Both the position numbers and the translations under genes were made by a program. From Ectothiorhodospira haloalkaliphila ATCC 51935 (GTDB lineage: Bacteria > Pseudomonadota > Gammaproteobacteria > Ectothiorhodospirales > Ectothiorhodospiraceae): DNA of 64,000 nucleotides. The notes below the pieces were generated by a model. It had not been told where the DNA came from. It ran no database searches and was given only the letters and a program-made list of their open reading frames with translations. The number at the start of each line of letters is the position of its first letter. Position 1 is the first letter of the stretch. The stretch covers positions 1,192,010 through 1,256,009 of the forward strand of contig NZ_KK214998.1 in assembly GCF_000633935.1 (NCBI RefSeq), written 5' to 3'. Shown piece by piece: positions 43,254-52,409 of this stretch.

Positions 43254-44491
43254 GATCCCGAACTCCTGATCAGGATACGGCTCTCCACCCGGTCATCCCG
43301 GGCGCTGGCCGACTGTATATCCACGGACCAGCCCGCTTCCTGCTCCAGTTGCTGCTTGAGACGGTCCAGGCCCTGAAGGTCAGCCAGGTGCAGGTCCAGA
43401 TCCAGCCTGCCCGCCTGGTAACGCAGGCCCTGGATGCTCAGGCCTTTCTCATTGGCCAGCGCCGGGGCGGCCCGCGTGAGCAGGGCCTGCAGGTCCGAGC
43501 CTGATCCGTCTGGCCCCGATGACAGGCCCCTGAGGGCCGTTTCCATCTGGCGCCTGGGATCGACAATACGCCCGCCCGGGAAGGTCTGCTGATACACCTC
43601 CACCATGCGTTCTTCCAGGGCGGCCTGTTCGGCCCGCAGGGTCTGAAGGTTCCAGCCCAGGCCAACGAACTGGATCACCACCCAGGCCAGCAGCACGCCG
43701 GCAGCGATCCGCCAGGGCCGCCACAGATGATCCAGGGAATCCCTGGGGCTGTAAGGTCCACAGAGCAGGTTGAGCGGAGGGCGGGAGGGCCAGCGTGAGG
43801 CCAGGTGTTCCATCAGCGTCGAAGGTGCCTCGAGGAATGTGATCTCCATGTCATCGGGGTTGCCCAGGGCCCGCAGGTCATCGTCCTCGGCCCGGACGGG
43901 GCCATGGCGCAGCACCTTCAACCGCCTCGGGCGCTCTTCCTCCAAGGCCTCCTGCAGACGCCGACGCAGCAGGAAGGCGGCGTTGTCCCGCTCCATGGTC
44001 GCCCCCATGCCCTCCCCCGTGGACAGCCAGGCCCCGTCACCTTCCAGCCACAGTATCCAGGCATCCTCCTCGACGGGCAGCAGGGCGGTCTCCGGGACCA
44101 CCTGGCCCGGCTGGATGCCGGCTTCGCCCAAGGCATCCATCCAGGCCGTCATGTCGGCGTGGGCGACCACCGCCACCGTCAGGCTGCCATCGTCATGCCG
44201 GGCACCGGGAACGAAATGCAGGGTCTCCACGTCATCGGCCAGCTGATCTTCCAGGGCATAGGGCAATGCGCGGCGCAGCGCCCGGGCATTGCGGGTGGGG
44301 ATCCGGACACGGGTGATCAGGATCCGCGCCCCGGGGGCGAGTATCCGGCACTCGGCATCCGGCGCCTTGGCCCGCAGCGCGTCGGGCGTGTCGGGAGGCA
44401 GGAGCGTGAGGCTGCCATCAGCCGCCTGGATCAGGCCCTGCCAGGTGCCGGCTTCCGGGTCGGGTTTGAGGATCAGGTGACGCTGGGTCAA
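43250..44491 (-). CDS. gspL: Type II secretion system protein GspL
   Basis: GspL anchors the GspE ATPase to the inner membrane. The 413-residue protein has an actin-like cytoplasmic domain (to about residue 265, including RRALPYALEDQLADDVETLH and the DNAAFLLRRRL region), then a membrane helix WRIAAGVLLAWVVIQFVGLG. A periplasmic ferredoxin-like domain with a coiled coil completes it. Length is normal. It overlaps gspM by 4 nt and follows gspK by 69 bp. Confidence 0.93.
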   Translation of the reverse strand: MTQRHLILKPDPEAGTWQGLIQAADGSLTLLPPDTPDALRAKAPDAECRILAPGARILITRVRIPTRNARALRRALPYALEDQLADDVETLHFVPGARHDDGSLTVAVVAHADMTAWMDALGEAGIQPGQVVPETALLPVEEDAWILWLEGDGAWLSTGEGMGATMERDNAAFLLRRRLQEALEEERPRRLKVLRHGPVRAEDDDLRALGNPDDMEITFLEAPSTLMEHLASRWPSRPPLNLLCGPYSPRDSLDHLWRPWRIAAGVLLAWVVIQFVGLGWNLQTLRAEQAALEERMVEVYQQTFPGGRIVDPRRQMETALRGLSSGPDGSGSDLQALLTRAAPALANEKGLSIQGLRYQAGRLDLDLHLADLQGLDRLKQQLEQEAGWSVDIQSASARDDRVESRILIRSSGS

Positions 44492-44560
44492 GGGGTCGGG
44501 CTCCTGGGGTATGTCTTATGGTCATTCAGGTGGGCGGGGCGTGGCAAGGGCTTGAACAGC

Positions 44561-45394
44561 TCATGGGCCACAGGGGATCTGTTCGCGCAGGATCACGCGC
44601 TGATCGGCGATGTCCAGCAGACTGCACAGAACGAATCGGCGGCCCAGCAGTTCGGTGCGAACCGCCAGGCGATAGTATCGGGAGGTGAATTCAGCATCTT
44701 CATCCTCCTGCCCCGCCTCGAAGGCCTCCAGCAGGATCTCGGGGGCCTCGACGGGATGGATCCGGGTACCCGATTCCGGCAGGGCGGTCACATAGGGCGC
44801 CACCTCCCGCCAGACCTCGTCCGTCATATCCAGCACCAGCCGCAGCTCCGTGGGACTGAGCATGGGCTGATTGCCACTCAGGTAAGGGGGATCCAGGGCC
44901 GGATAACCCGGATCGTCGGTCTCCGGGTCCAGCCAGTCCCGGATGCGACGGGTGAGCCCATCACTGTCCAGGGTGACACCGGTGGCCTCCATGGAAATGG
45001 CATCCAGCAGTTGCACGAAACCCTGGTGAACCGCTTCATCCTCGGTGGCCAGGTTGTTCAGGTTGAAGCGGCAGTGCATGTCCTCGAGCCACACGGTGAG
45101 ATCGGCATCCTCCAGGACCACAGGGATAGGTGGCGAGAGACATCCATCCCAGGGGAGATCGACGTCATTGTCCCGATGCACCTCGCCCAGCAGGGCCAGG
45201 GCGTAGGCCTCGGCCCCCAGGGAGAGCTGGTAGGCCTGGTCGTGGGTGAACACATTGGTGGTGCGGCGGATATCCATATGCTGTCGGGTGGCCATGGACA
45301 CCGCGGCGATGGTGGCCAGCGCCACCACCAGCAGGGCCGTGAGCAGCGCCACGCCCCGCTGTCTGGCCGCTGATGGACGCGTTCCCCTCATCAA
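44561..45394 (-). CDS. gspK: Type II secretion minor pseudopilin GspK
   Basis: GspK caps the pseudopilus tip with GspI and GspJ. The 277-residue protein has a basic leader and cleavage site (RQRGVALLTALLVVALATIA) without the Glu5 of the other pseudopilins, as is normal for GspK. The large domain contains DMHCRFNLNNLA and RIRDWLDPETDDPG (helical SAM-like insert). The length is a little below the usual 300 or more. It overlaps gspJ by 4 nt. Confidence 0.93.
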   Translation of the reverse strand: MMRGTRPSAARQRGVALLTALLVVALATIAAVSMATRQHMDIRRTTNVFTHDQAYQLSLGAEAYALALLGEVHRDNDVDLPWDGCLSPPIPVVLEDADLTVWLEDMHCRFNLNNLATEDEAVHQGFVQLLDAISMEATGVTLDSDGLTRRIRDWLDPETDDPGYPALDPPYLSGNQPMLSPTELRLVLDMTDEVWREVAPYVTALPESGTRIHPVEAPEILLEAFEAGQEDEDAEFTSRYYRLAVRTELLGRRFVLCSLLDIADQRVILREQIPCGP

Positions 45395-46032
45395 CGCACC
45401 GCAAACAGCCGGGAGACCCGGCCCATGCCGTCCAGATCCAGGATCACTTCCACTGCCAGGGGCAGAGAGGCGTGCCCCCCGTCCAGGCCGGCGGGGGGCC
45501 AGTAGTCCAGGGCCGCGGTGCCGGCGCCATCCCGGTAATGAAACCGCACCTCCCAGTCCCGCAGGGCGGCCGCATCGTCCCGGCTCAGCAGGGGCATGCG
45601 CCCGGTGGGCTCCTCGTGGCCACCATCCAGGGCCGACCAGTACAGGCGGTAAAGGGTGCCCTGCTCCATCTCCCAGGCCACCCGCTGCAGGCTGCTGCGT
45701 CCCGTGCCACTGCGGGCACCCGCGCGGATCAGCTCCAGACGGGGGGGCTCGCGCAGCCCCGAAAAACGCAAGGGCGGCCGAAAATCCCCATAGCCATCCC
45801 GGGCGGGCCGCTGGGCAATCTGTTCCAGATCACGCCCCATGAGTGTGAAGGCCAGTTGCACCTGCCCCAGGCGCTCGGCGGAGGCCGCCGTCATGGCCTG
45901 GGCGTCCAGCACGGTACGCAGGCCGCCATAGGCCATCACCGACACCAGGGCAAAGATGCCCAGGGTGACCACCAGCTCCATGAGGGTGAAGCCCTGTTGA
46001 GCAGCCCCGGATCTGCAGATTGCCGGCTTCAT
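45391..46032 (-). CDS. gspJ: Type II secretion minor pseudopilin GspJ
   Basis: The 213-residue prepilin has a 14-residue leader and the processing site G-FTLMELVVTLGIFALVSVM with Glu5. The GspJ domain includes YGGLRTVLDAQAMTAASAER, RDLEQIAQRPARDGYGD and the segment RVAWEMEQGTLYRLYWSALD. It forms the tip complex with GspI and GspK. Its start overlaps the gspI stop and its stop overlaps the gspK start, each by ATGA. Confidence 0.94.
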   Translation of the reverse strand: MKPAICRSGAAQQGFTLMELVVTLGIFALVSVMAYGGLRTVLDAQAMTAASAERLGQVQLAFTLMGRDLEQIAQRPARDGYGDFRPPLRFSGLREPPRLELIRAGARSGTGRSSLQRVAWEMEQGTLYRLYWSALDGGHEEPTGRMPLLSRDDAAALRDWEVRFHYRDGAGTAALDYWPPAGLDGGHASLPLAVEVILDLDGMGRVSRLFAVR

Positions 46033-46571
46033 GGATTCAGGAACCCCGCAAGCCGGGCCAGGTAGGGGGCATCCGGATCATCCTGGTCGCGTACGGTCAC
46101 CTGGATGCGCGGCACGGCCCCGAGGCTGTAGCCGGCCACGTCCAGATCCCGGGGCTGGATCTCCACCTCCCAGTACCATTCCCGCTCGGCCATGATCATC
46201 GCGCCGCGTCGGGTGCCCCGGGCGGGCTCCTCCATGCCGGCGCGGTAGCGGGCCATCACGTTGCTGGCCACCCAGTGGGCGTGGGTGCGGTCACGCAGAT
46301 AGGCGGCATTGCGGGCGTTTTCGCTGGCCACCTTGATGACCGCGCCCATGGCCACGGCCAGGATGGTCACCGCCACCAGCACCTCCAGGAGGGTGAAGCC
46401 CGATTGCCGGCGTGATCCGGCGGGAACCCCTGCAGAAAAACACCCTGTGGGAGCGGCCCTTGGCCGCGAATGGCCAGAGCGAAGAGACGGCACCCTTCGC
46501 GGCCAAGGGCCGCTCCCACAAGGGCTCCCATGGGGGTTGCCGAAAAGGCTTCCGGTGGATGGGCGTATCAT
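46029..46571 (-). CDS. gspI: Type II secretion minor pseudopilin GspI with an unusually long leader
   Basis: The mature part starts at G-FTLLEVLVAVTILAVAMGAV (Glu5 present) and has the GspI domain: NARNAAYLRDRTHAHWVASN, then EREWYWEVEIQPRDL. It nucleates the pseudopilus tip. The ATG at 46571 overlaps the gspH stop by 4 nt, exactly like its neighbours, so it is probably the real start. That gives a 58-residue leader instead of the 9-14 residues of GspG, GspH and GspJ here. Leader residues about 18-42 are encoded by a REP doublet (46447-46519). A GTG inside the leader is an alternative start but would also include REP sequence. Confidence 0.88.
   Translation of the reverse strand: MIRPSTGSLFGNPHGSPCGSGPWPRRVPSLRSGHSRPRAAPTGCFSAGVPAGSRRQSGFTLLEVLVAVTILAVAMGAVIKVASENARNAAYLRDRTHAHWVASNVMARYRAGMEEPARGTRRGAMIMAEREWYWEVEIQPRDLDVAGYSLGAVPRIQVTVRDQDDPDAPYLARLAGFLNP
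46447..46519. repeat. REPIN-like REP doublet inside the gspI leader codons
   Basis: A forward unit GTGGGAGCGGCCCTTGGCCG (from 46447) and an inverted unit ending GGCCGCTCCCAC (46496-46519) flank about 20 bp. They belong to the same family as the cluster at 33442-33596. The frame of gspI stays open through both units. Confidence 0.85.
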
Positions 46572-47104
46572 CGCCAGTCTTCCGGTCGGGTCATACGGAT
46601 GCGGCCATTGGGCTGGCCCTCGATGATGAAATAAGGGCGACGGGATCGGTCGGCATGCAGATGCAGTTCAAAGGGGGTGATTTCCCCGGTAATGCCCAGG
46701 TAGACATGGGGCGCCGGATTGTCCAGGGTGCGATCCAGGCTCACGGCGATGCCCTCCAGACGCAGTTCCAGCTCCAGACCCAGGTCTTCCAGATTGCGCT
46801 CGCGCAGTTGGCGGTCGCCCTCCAGGGGCAACCATTCATAGGTGCGCTCCCCCACCTCAAACTCCCGCAGAAAGGTGTAGCCGTGGCGGGAGAAGCCCGC
46901 CGCCGTCTCCTCGGCGGTGAGGATCCCCTCATCCCGGGCCAGCTCCATCAAGGCCACGATGCGACGTGCCTCCTGCTCGATCATGCGATCACGCCCCCCA
47001 TCACCCACGGCGATGACGGCAAAGGTGAACATGATGCCGATGATGAACAGCACCACCACCAGTTCCAGCAGGGTGAAGCCCCTGCTGTGCCGGGTGTCAG
47101 TCAC
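46568..47104 (-). CDS. gspH: Type II secretion minor pseudopilin GspH
   Basis: The 178-residue prepilin has a 9-residue leader and the site G-FTLLELVVVLFIIGIMFTF with Glu5. The GspH domain has EQEARRIVALMELARDEGIL and GFSRHGYTFLREFEVGERTY. It connects the tip complex to the GspG body. It overlaps gspG by 8 nt and gspI by 4 nt. Confidence 0.94.
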   Translation of the reverse strand: MTDTRHSRGFTLLELVVVLFIIGIMFTFAVIAVGDGGRDRMIEQEARRIVALMELARDEGILTAEETAAGFSRHGYTFLREFEVGERTYEWLPLEGDRQLRERNLEDLGLELELRLEGIAVSLDRTLDNPAPHVYLGITGEITPFELHLHADRSRRPYFIIEGQPNGRIRMTRPEDWR

Positions 47105-47531
47105 CCCAGTTGCCGATCTCGGCGTTCATGCCTTCGCCACCTGGACGCCCGTCGGCGCCGAAGCTGTAGAGATCGAAATCCCCCCGGGAGCCGGGATGCA
47201 GATATTGGTACTCGTTGCCCCACGGGTCTCGGGGCAGACGGTCGATATAGCCGCCCTGGCGCCAGTTTCGGGCCTCGGGCTGACCCGAGGGACGCTGCAC
47301 CAGCGCCTGCAGCCCCTGATCCGTGCTGGGGTAGGTGAAGTTGTCCAGCCGGTACAGGTTCAGGGCGCTTTCCAGGGCGCGGATATCATTCTGGGCCTTG
47401 GTGATGCGGGCATCGTCCGGGCGGTCCATGACGCGGGGAACCACGATGGCGGCCAGGATGCCCAGGATGACCACCACCACCATGACCTCGATGAGGGTGA
47501 AGCCTTGTTGGGGGTGTCTGCGAAATCTCAT
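47097..47531 (-). CDS. gspG: Type II secretion major pseudopilin GspG
   Basis: GspG is the main subunit of the pseudopilus that pushes substrates out. The 144-residue precursor has a 10-residue leader and G-FTLIEVMVVVVILGILAAI with Glu5. The calcium-site domain contains RLDNFTYPSTDQGLQALV, RDPWGNEYQYLHPG and FDLYSFGADGRPGGEGMNAE. Length is typical. It follows gspF by 43 bp. Confidence 0.97.
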   Translation of the reverse strand: MRFRRHPQQGFTLIEVMVVVVILGILAAIVVPRVMDRPDDARITKAQNDIRALESALNLYRLDNFTYPSTDQGLQALVQRPSGQPEARNWRQGGYIDRLPRDPWGNEYQYLHPGSRGDFDLYSFGADGRPGGEGMNAEIGNWGD

Positions 47532-47574
47532 GGATGCAACTCTCCGTGCTTGATGAGGAATGAGGGCCGGTCCA

Positions 47575-48789
47575 TCAGGTGACCAGCTGATTGAGTTCGA
47601 AGATTGGCAGCAGGATGGCCAGGACGATGATGAGTACCACCACGGCCATCACCAGGATCAGCAAAGGCTCCAGCACCCCCATGATCACGGCGATGCGGGT
47701 CTCCAGTTCCCGCTCCTGGTTGGCGGCCGCCCGGTCCAGCATGTCGTCCAGGGCGCCGCTGGCCTCACCGCTGCGGATGAGGTGGACGGTCATGGGGGGG
47801 AAGTAGCCGGTGCGCTCCAGGGCCACACCGATGCCCGAACCCTCGCGCACCCGCTGGGCCACGGTTTCCACCGCCGCACGCATGGGGCGATTGGCCATCA
47901 CCTGGGCGGCGATGCGCAGGGCCTCCAGCACGGTCACGCCGCTGGAGGACAAAATGGCCAGGGTTCGGGCAAAGCGCGCGGTGTTGATGCCCCGGGTGAG
48001 CCGGCCCACCAGCGGCAGTCGCAACAGCAGGGCATGCCAGGCATGCAGGGGGCGGGGACGCCGCAGCAGGCGCTCCACCAGCAGGGCCCCGAGAGCCAGA
48101 CCGCCCAGCAGATACAGCCCATAGTCCCTCAGGCCATCGCTGACGGCAATCAGCGTGCGGGTGAGCCAGGGCAGTTCCTGGCCGATGCCCACGAACACCT
48201 GTACCACCTCGGGCACCACGTAGGTGAGCAGGGCCACGGTCACCAGCAGGGCCATGGTGGTGAGGATGGCCGGATAGAACAGGGCCAGCTGGATCTTCTG
48301 GCGCATCTGCTGGCGGTTTTCGGTGTAGTCGGCCAGGCGGTCCAGGACCACGTCCAGGTGACCGGACTGCTCGCCAGCGGAGACGGTGGTGCGGTAGATG
48401 TCCGGAAACACATGGGGAAAATCCCCGAGCCCCCGCGCCAGAGTGTGACCCTCCATCACGCGTGTGCGCACCGCCATGAGCATGCTGCGGATGCGCGCCT
48501 TCTCGCTCTGACGCGCCACGGTGCCCAGGGCCTCTTCCAGAGGCAGCCCCGAACGCACCAGGGTCGCCAGCTGACGGGTGACCAGGGACAGATCCATGGC
48601 ACTGATGCCGCGGGAAATACCCGGTAGTTGAAGGCGCCGCTTCTCGCGCTGCTGCACCGCCTCCACGGACAGGGGCGTGAACCCCTTTTCCCGCAGTTGC
48701 TGCCGAACCTGGCGGGGGGTGTCCCCCTCCAGCACGCCCCGTGCCTGGCGGCCCGTGGGTTTGAGGGCGGTGTATTCGAAGGCGGGCAT
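47575..48789 (-). CDS. gspF: Type II secretion inner-membrane protein GspF
   Basis: GspF is the polytopic platform protein contacting GspE. The 404-residue protein has the two repeated T2SF domains. The first includes SLVTRQLATLVRSGLPLEEA and the second FARTLAILSSSGVTVLEAL. Membrane helices lie at about 170-190 and 215-235, with a C-terminal one (EPLLILVMAVVVLIIVLAIL). It starts 5 bp after the gspE stop. Confidence 0.97.
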   Translation of the reverse strand: MPAFEYTALKPTGRQARGVLEGDTPRQVRQQLREKGFTPLSVEAVQQREKRRLQLPGISRGISAMDLSLVTRQLATLVRSGLPLEEALGTVARQSEKARIRSMLMAVRTRVMEGHTLARGLGDFPHVFPDIYRTTVSAGEQSGHLDVVLDRLADYTENRQQMRQKIQLALFYPAILTTMALLVTVALLTYVVPEVVQVFVGIGQELPWLTRTLIAVSDGLRDYGLYLLGGLALGALLVERLLRRPRPLHAWHALLLRLPLVGRLTRGINTARFARTLAILSSSGVTVLEALRIAAQVMANRPMRAAVETVAQRVREGSGIGVALERTGYFPPMTVHLIRSGEASGALDDMLDRAAANQERELETRIAVIMGVLEPLLILVMAVVVLIIVLAILLPIFELNQLVT

Positions 48790-48794
48790 GGGAT

Positions 48795-50339
48795 TCAGTC
48801 TTCCTTGGTTACGCGCAGCACTTCTTCCACGGTGGTGTCCCCGGCCAGGATGCGCCGCACCCCATCCTGACGGATGCTGGGACCATGCTGGCGGGCATGG
48901 CGCTCCATGGCCTGCTCACCGGCCCCGTCGTGGATCAGGGTGCGCAAGGCATCGTCCACCTCCACCAGCTCATAGATCCCGGTACGCCCGCGGTAGCCCA
49001 GTTGATTGCACTCGGGGCAGCCGGTGGCACGGTACAGGGTAGGCCGCTCCCCTTGGGTCAGCCCCAGTAGGCGGCAGTCGGTCTCGCTGGCTTGATAGGG
49101 CTGGCGGCAATGGGGGCAGAGCAGCCGCACCAGGCGCTGGGCCAGCAAGCCCACCAGGGTGGAGGACAGCAGGAAGGGTTCCACCCCCATGTCCCGCAGG
49201 CGCGTAATGGCCCCTACGGCGGTGTTGGTGTGCAGGGTGGAAAACACCAGGTGACCGGTGAGACTGGCCTGCACGGCGATGTGCACCGTGTCCACATCGC
49301 GGATCTCTCCCACCATGACCACGTCCGGGTCCTGGCGCAGGATGGCCCTGAGGCCGCGCGCAAAGGTCATATCCACCTTGCTGTTGATCTGCGTCTGACC
49401 CACACCGTCCAGGTAATACTCGATGGGGTCCTCCACGGTGAGGATATTGCGCTTGCGGTCGTTGAGCTGGGTGAGCGCCGCGTATAGCGTGGTGGTCTTG
49501 CCCGAGCCGGTGGGCCCGGTCACCAGGATGATCCCGTGGGGGCGAGCGATCACCCGCTGCATGGCCTCCAGGGAGTGCGGGTCCATGCCCAGATGGGTGA
49601 GGTTCAGGCGCCCAGCCTGCTTGTCCAGGAGGCGCAGCACCACCCGCTCCCCATGGCCACACGGCAGGGTGGACACACGCACGTCCACGGCCCGGCCCGC
49701 CACCTTGAGAGAGATGCGGCCATCCTGTGGCAGCCGCTTCTCGGCGATGTCCAGGCGGGCCATGACCTTGATGCGGGAGATGATCAGCGGCGCCAGCATG
49801 CGGGGTGGCTCCAGGACCTCACGCAACACCCCATCCACCCGGAAGCGCACCGTCAGGCGGGCCTCGAAGGGTTCGATGTGGATATCCGAGGCATTCTCCT
49901 TGATGGCCTCGGTGAGCAGGGCATTGATCAGGCGGATGATGGGGGCGTCATCTTCCGTTTCCAGCAGATCCTCGGGCTCGGCCAGGCTCTGGGCCACGCT
50001 GTCCAGGTCGTCTTCCTCGCCCATGCCCTCCATCAGCTGCATGGCATCGTTGGCACTGCTCTCGTAGCGCGCCCGCAGGATGGCCTCGAAGCGGTCGGCG
50101 GGGGTCGGCTCAAGCTTCAGGGGCCGCCCCAGGTGGCGGCGCAGTTCCGCCAGGCTCTGACTGCTCACATCCTCGCGGCAGACCACACGAACGGCGGCCC
50201 CTTCCTCGTCCATGACCACCACCCCGTGGCGACGGGCAAAACCGAAGCTGACGCCCCGAATCTCCGGAGCCGACTCCGTTTCCGGCGGGGCGTCCGGCAT
50301 AAGTTCGCCGGGGATCTCCAGTTCGTGACGGGCGTTCAT
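48795..50339 (-). CDS. gspE: Type II secretion ATPase GspE
   Basis: GspE is the cytoplasmic hexameric ATPase that powers pseudopilus assembly. The 514-residue protein has N-terminal GspL-binding domains, Walker A GPTGSGKTTTLYAAL, the Asp box, and Walker B RDPDVVMVGEIRD. The tetracysteine zinc motif is CPHC with CPEC (in RLLCPHCRQPY and ATGCPECNQLGYRGR). All are intact. Its ATG overlaps the gspD stop by 4 nt. Confidence 0.97.
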   Translation of the reverse strand: MNARHELEIPGELMPDAPPETESAPEIRGVSFGFARRHGVVVMDEEGAAVRVVCREDVSSQSLAELRRHLGRPLKLEPTPADRFEAILRARYESSANDAMQLMEGMGEEDDLDSVAQSLAEPEDLLETEDDAPIIRLINALLTEAIKENASDIHIEPFEARLTVRFRVDGVLREVLEPPRMLAPLIISRIKVMARLDIAEKRLPQDGRISLKVAGRAVDVRVSTLPCGHGERVVLRLLDKQAGRLNLTHLGMDPHSLEAMQRVIARPHGIILVTGPTGSGKTTTLYAALTQLNDRKRNILTVEDPIEYYLDGVGQTQINSKVDMTFARGLRAILRQDPDVVMVGEIRDVDTVHIAVQASLTGHLVFSTLHTNTAVGAITRLRDMGVEPFLLSSTLVGLLAQRLVRLLCPHCRQPYQASETDCRLLGLTQGERPTLYRATGCPECNQLGYRGRTGIYELVEVDDALRTLIHDGAGEQAMERHARQHGPSIRQDGVRRILAGDTTVEEVLRVTKED

Positions 50340-52378
50340 CGGCGTGAAGGCGGTGGCTGGATCGACAGGCCCGCGGCCCGGGCCTGGCTGCTGGCCTCGA
50401 AGGGGGGTGGCAGGTGCAGGAGTTCATCCCATTCAGGCAGAACGGGCACGGCATCATCGCCCATCATCAACACCCCCAACTCCCGTGAGTAGAGCTGCTC
50501 GGCGCGCATGTGATTGTATTTGCTGGCGGTCAGCCCCGCCTGGGTGGCCCGGTCACGGACGATCACGGGGCGCAGGAAGACCATGAGGTTACGCTTTTCC
50601 TTGCGTGAGGACTCGTAGCGGAACAGCCGCCCCAGCCCTGGGATGCTGCCCAGCCCCGGCACCCTGCTCTCGCTCTGCACCAGCACGTCGTCGATGAGGC
50701 CGCCCAGCACCACCATGTCGCCATCGTCCACCATGACACTGGTGCGCAGGCTGCGGGTATTGGTGATGAGATCAGCGGCGTCCAGACTGGCAACCGTGGG
50801 CGCCACCTGGGAGACCTCCTGCTCGATCTGCAGCTTGACGGCATTGCCCTCGTTGATCTGCGGCTTCACCATGAGCTTCACACCCACGTCCTGGCGCTGA
50901 ATGGTATCGAAGGCCTGCCCGGACTGCTCGATGGCACGCCCTGAACGGAAGGGCACATTCTGACCGACGATGATCTCCGCCTCTTCGTTATCCATGGTGA
51001 GCAGGCTGGGGGTGGAGAGGATGTTGCTGGCCGAATCACTGGCCAGGGCATTGATCAGGGCTGCGATGGTGGTGCGGCCCGAGTAGCCAATGCCCCCCAG
51101 CGCCAGCCCGCTGCCAAAATTCACATTGGAAAGATCGCCTGATTGCAGCCCGCCGGCCAGACCGATCAGGCTGGGACTGGCCCCCTGAAAGTTCAGGATG
51201 CCGATGCCATCGCGCTCGGAGCCCACGGCCCATTGCACGCCCAGTTCCCGCGCACGCTCCGTGGACACCTCGGCAATGACGGCCTCCACCAGGACCTGGG
51301 CACGGCGCACATCCAGTTGCCGGATGACGGCACGCATGTCCCGGATGATATCCGGCGGGGCGTTGATCACCACGGCATTGGTGCTTTCATGGGAATGGAC
51401 GTGAATGCTGGGGGCCTGATCTGCGGCACCGCCGGAGAGGAAGGAACCGGCCAGGCCGGAGAGGACATCGGCCACATCCGCGGCATTGGCATAGCGCAGG
51501 TACACCACCTGGGTGTTGCCCCCTTCCACGGGGATATCCAGATGGGAGATCACCGCGCGGATGGCCACCCGACGCTTGGGCTCACCGCCCAGCAGGATGC
51601 TGTTGGTGCGCTCATCGGCGATCACCCGCACCTGGGCCGAGGAACGCTGACGACCCTCGGCCGACTCCATGGTGGTGACGATGCGCGCCACCTCGGTGGC
51701 CGAGGCGTGCTCCAGGGGGATCACCTCCATGTCCTCGCGGCTTTCCTGGTCGATGCGGCCAATGATCTCCACCAGGCGGTTGACGTTGCTGGCGGTATCG
51801 GAGACCACCAGTGTATTGGATTCCGGCGACGCCGCCAGATGGCCGCTTTGCGGGACCAGGGGGCGCAGGATGGGGACCAGTTGCGCAGCATCCACGTGGT
51901 TGACCGTGATCACGCGGGTCACGTAGTCACCTCCACGGGCCTCCCTCGGGCCGGAGATGGTCGGAACCTCACCTTGCTTGGCGATGGCGTCGGGTACCAG
52001 GCGGACCACGCCGTCGGACTCAATGGCGGCAAACCCATGCACCCGCAACACCGAGAGAAAGATGTCGTACAACTCCGAGCGATCCACCGGACGACCCGAC
52101 ACCAGGGTGACACGTCCACGCACCCGGGGATCGACGATGAAGTTGGTACCGGTCTCCTCGGAGACGTAATCGATCACCGCGTTGATGTCCACGTCGCGGA
52201 AGTTGAGGGTGGCCTCCGAATTGTCACCGGCCAGTGCCAGCAGGGGCGCCACGCCCAGGCAGAGCAGCAAAAGACCCATCAGGGAGAGGCGGGCGCGGCG
52301 TATTGTCGTCGCGGGCCATGGCCGAAAATCAATTAGCACGTTGCGTCCTCTTGTCCGATGTCGGGATGGCGTGGGCAT
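50336..52378 (-). CDS. gspD: Type II secretion secretin GspD
   Basis: GspD forms the outer-membrane channel. The 680-residue precursor has an N-terminal signal (hydrophobic core LSLMGLLLLCLGVAPLLALA after a basic stretch), N0-N3 domains (ATLNFRDVDINAVIDYVSEE starts N0), and the secretin domain with QDVGVKLMVKPQINEGNAVK. The final signature MVDDGDMVVLGGLIDD is followed by a C-terminal S-domain-like tail. Start choice is uncertain because a GTG lies 13 codons into the leader. It overlaps gspE by 4 nt. Confidence 0.96.
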   Translation of the reverse strand: MPTPSRHRTRGRNVLIDFRPWPATTIRRARLSLMGLLLLCLGVAPLLALAGDNSEATLNFRDVDINAVIDYVSEETGTNFIVDPRVRGRVTLVSGRPVDRSELYDIFLSVLRVHGFAAIESDGVVRLVPDAIAKQGEVPTISGPREARGGDYVTRVITVNHVDAAQLVPILRPLVPQSGHLAASPESNTLVVSDTASNVNRLVEIIGRIDQESREDMEVIPLEHASATEVARIVTTMESAEGRQRSSAQVRVIADERTNSILLGGEPKRRVAIRAVISHLDIPVEGGNTQVVYLRYANAADVADVLSGLAGSFLSGGAADQAPSIHVHSHESTNAVVINAPPDIIRDMRAVIRQLDVRRAQVLVEAVIAEVSTERARELGVQWAVGSERDGIGILNFQGASPSLIGLAGGLQSGDLSNVNFGSGLALGGIGYSGRTTIAALINALASDSASNILSTPSLLTMDNEEAEIIVGQNVPFRSGRAIEQSGQAFDTIQRQDVGVKLMVKPQINEGNAVKLQIEQEVSQVAPTVASLDAADLITNTRSLRTSVMVDDGDMVVLGGLIDDVLVQSESRVPGLGSIPGLGRLFRYESSRKEKRNLMVFLRPVIVRDRATQAGLTASKYNHMRAEQLYSRELGVLMMGDDAVPVLPEWDELLHLPPPFEASSQARAAGLSIQPPPSRR

Positions 52379-52409
52379 GGGTCCGGGTCGGTTGTCTCAT
52401 GGGCCACCT

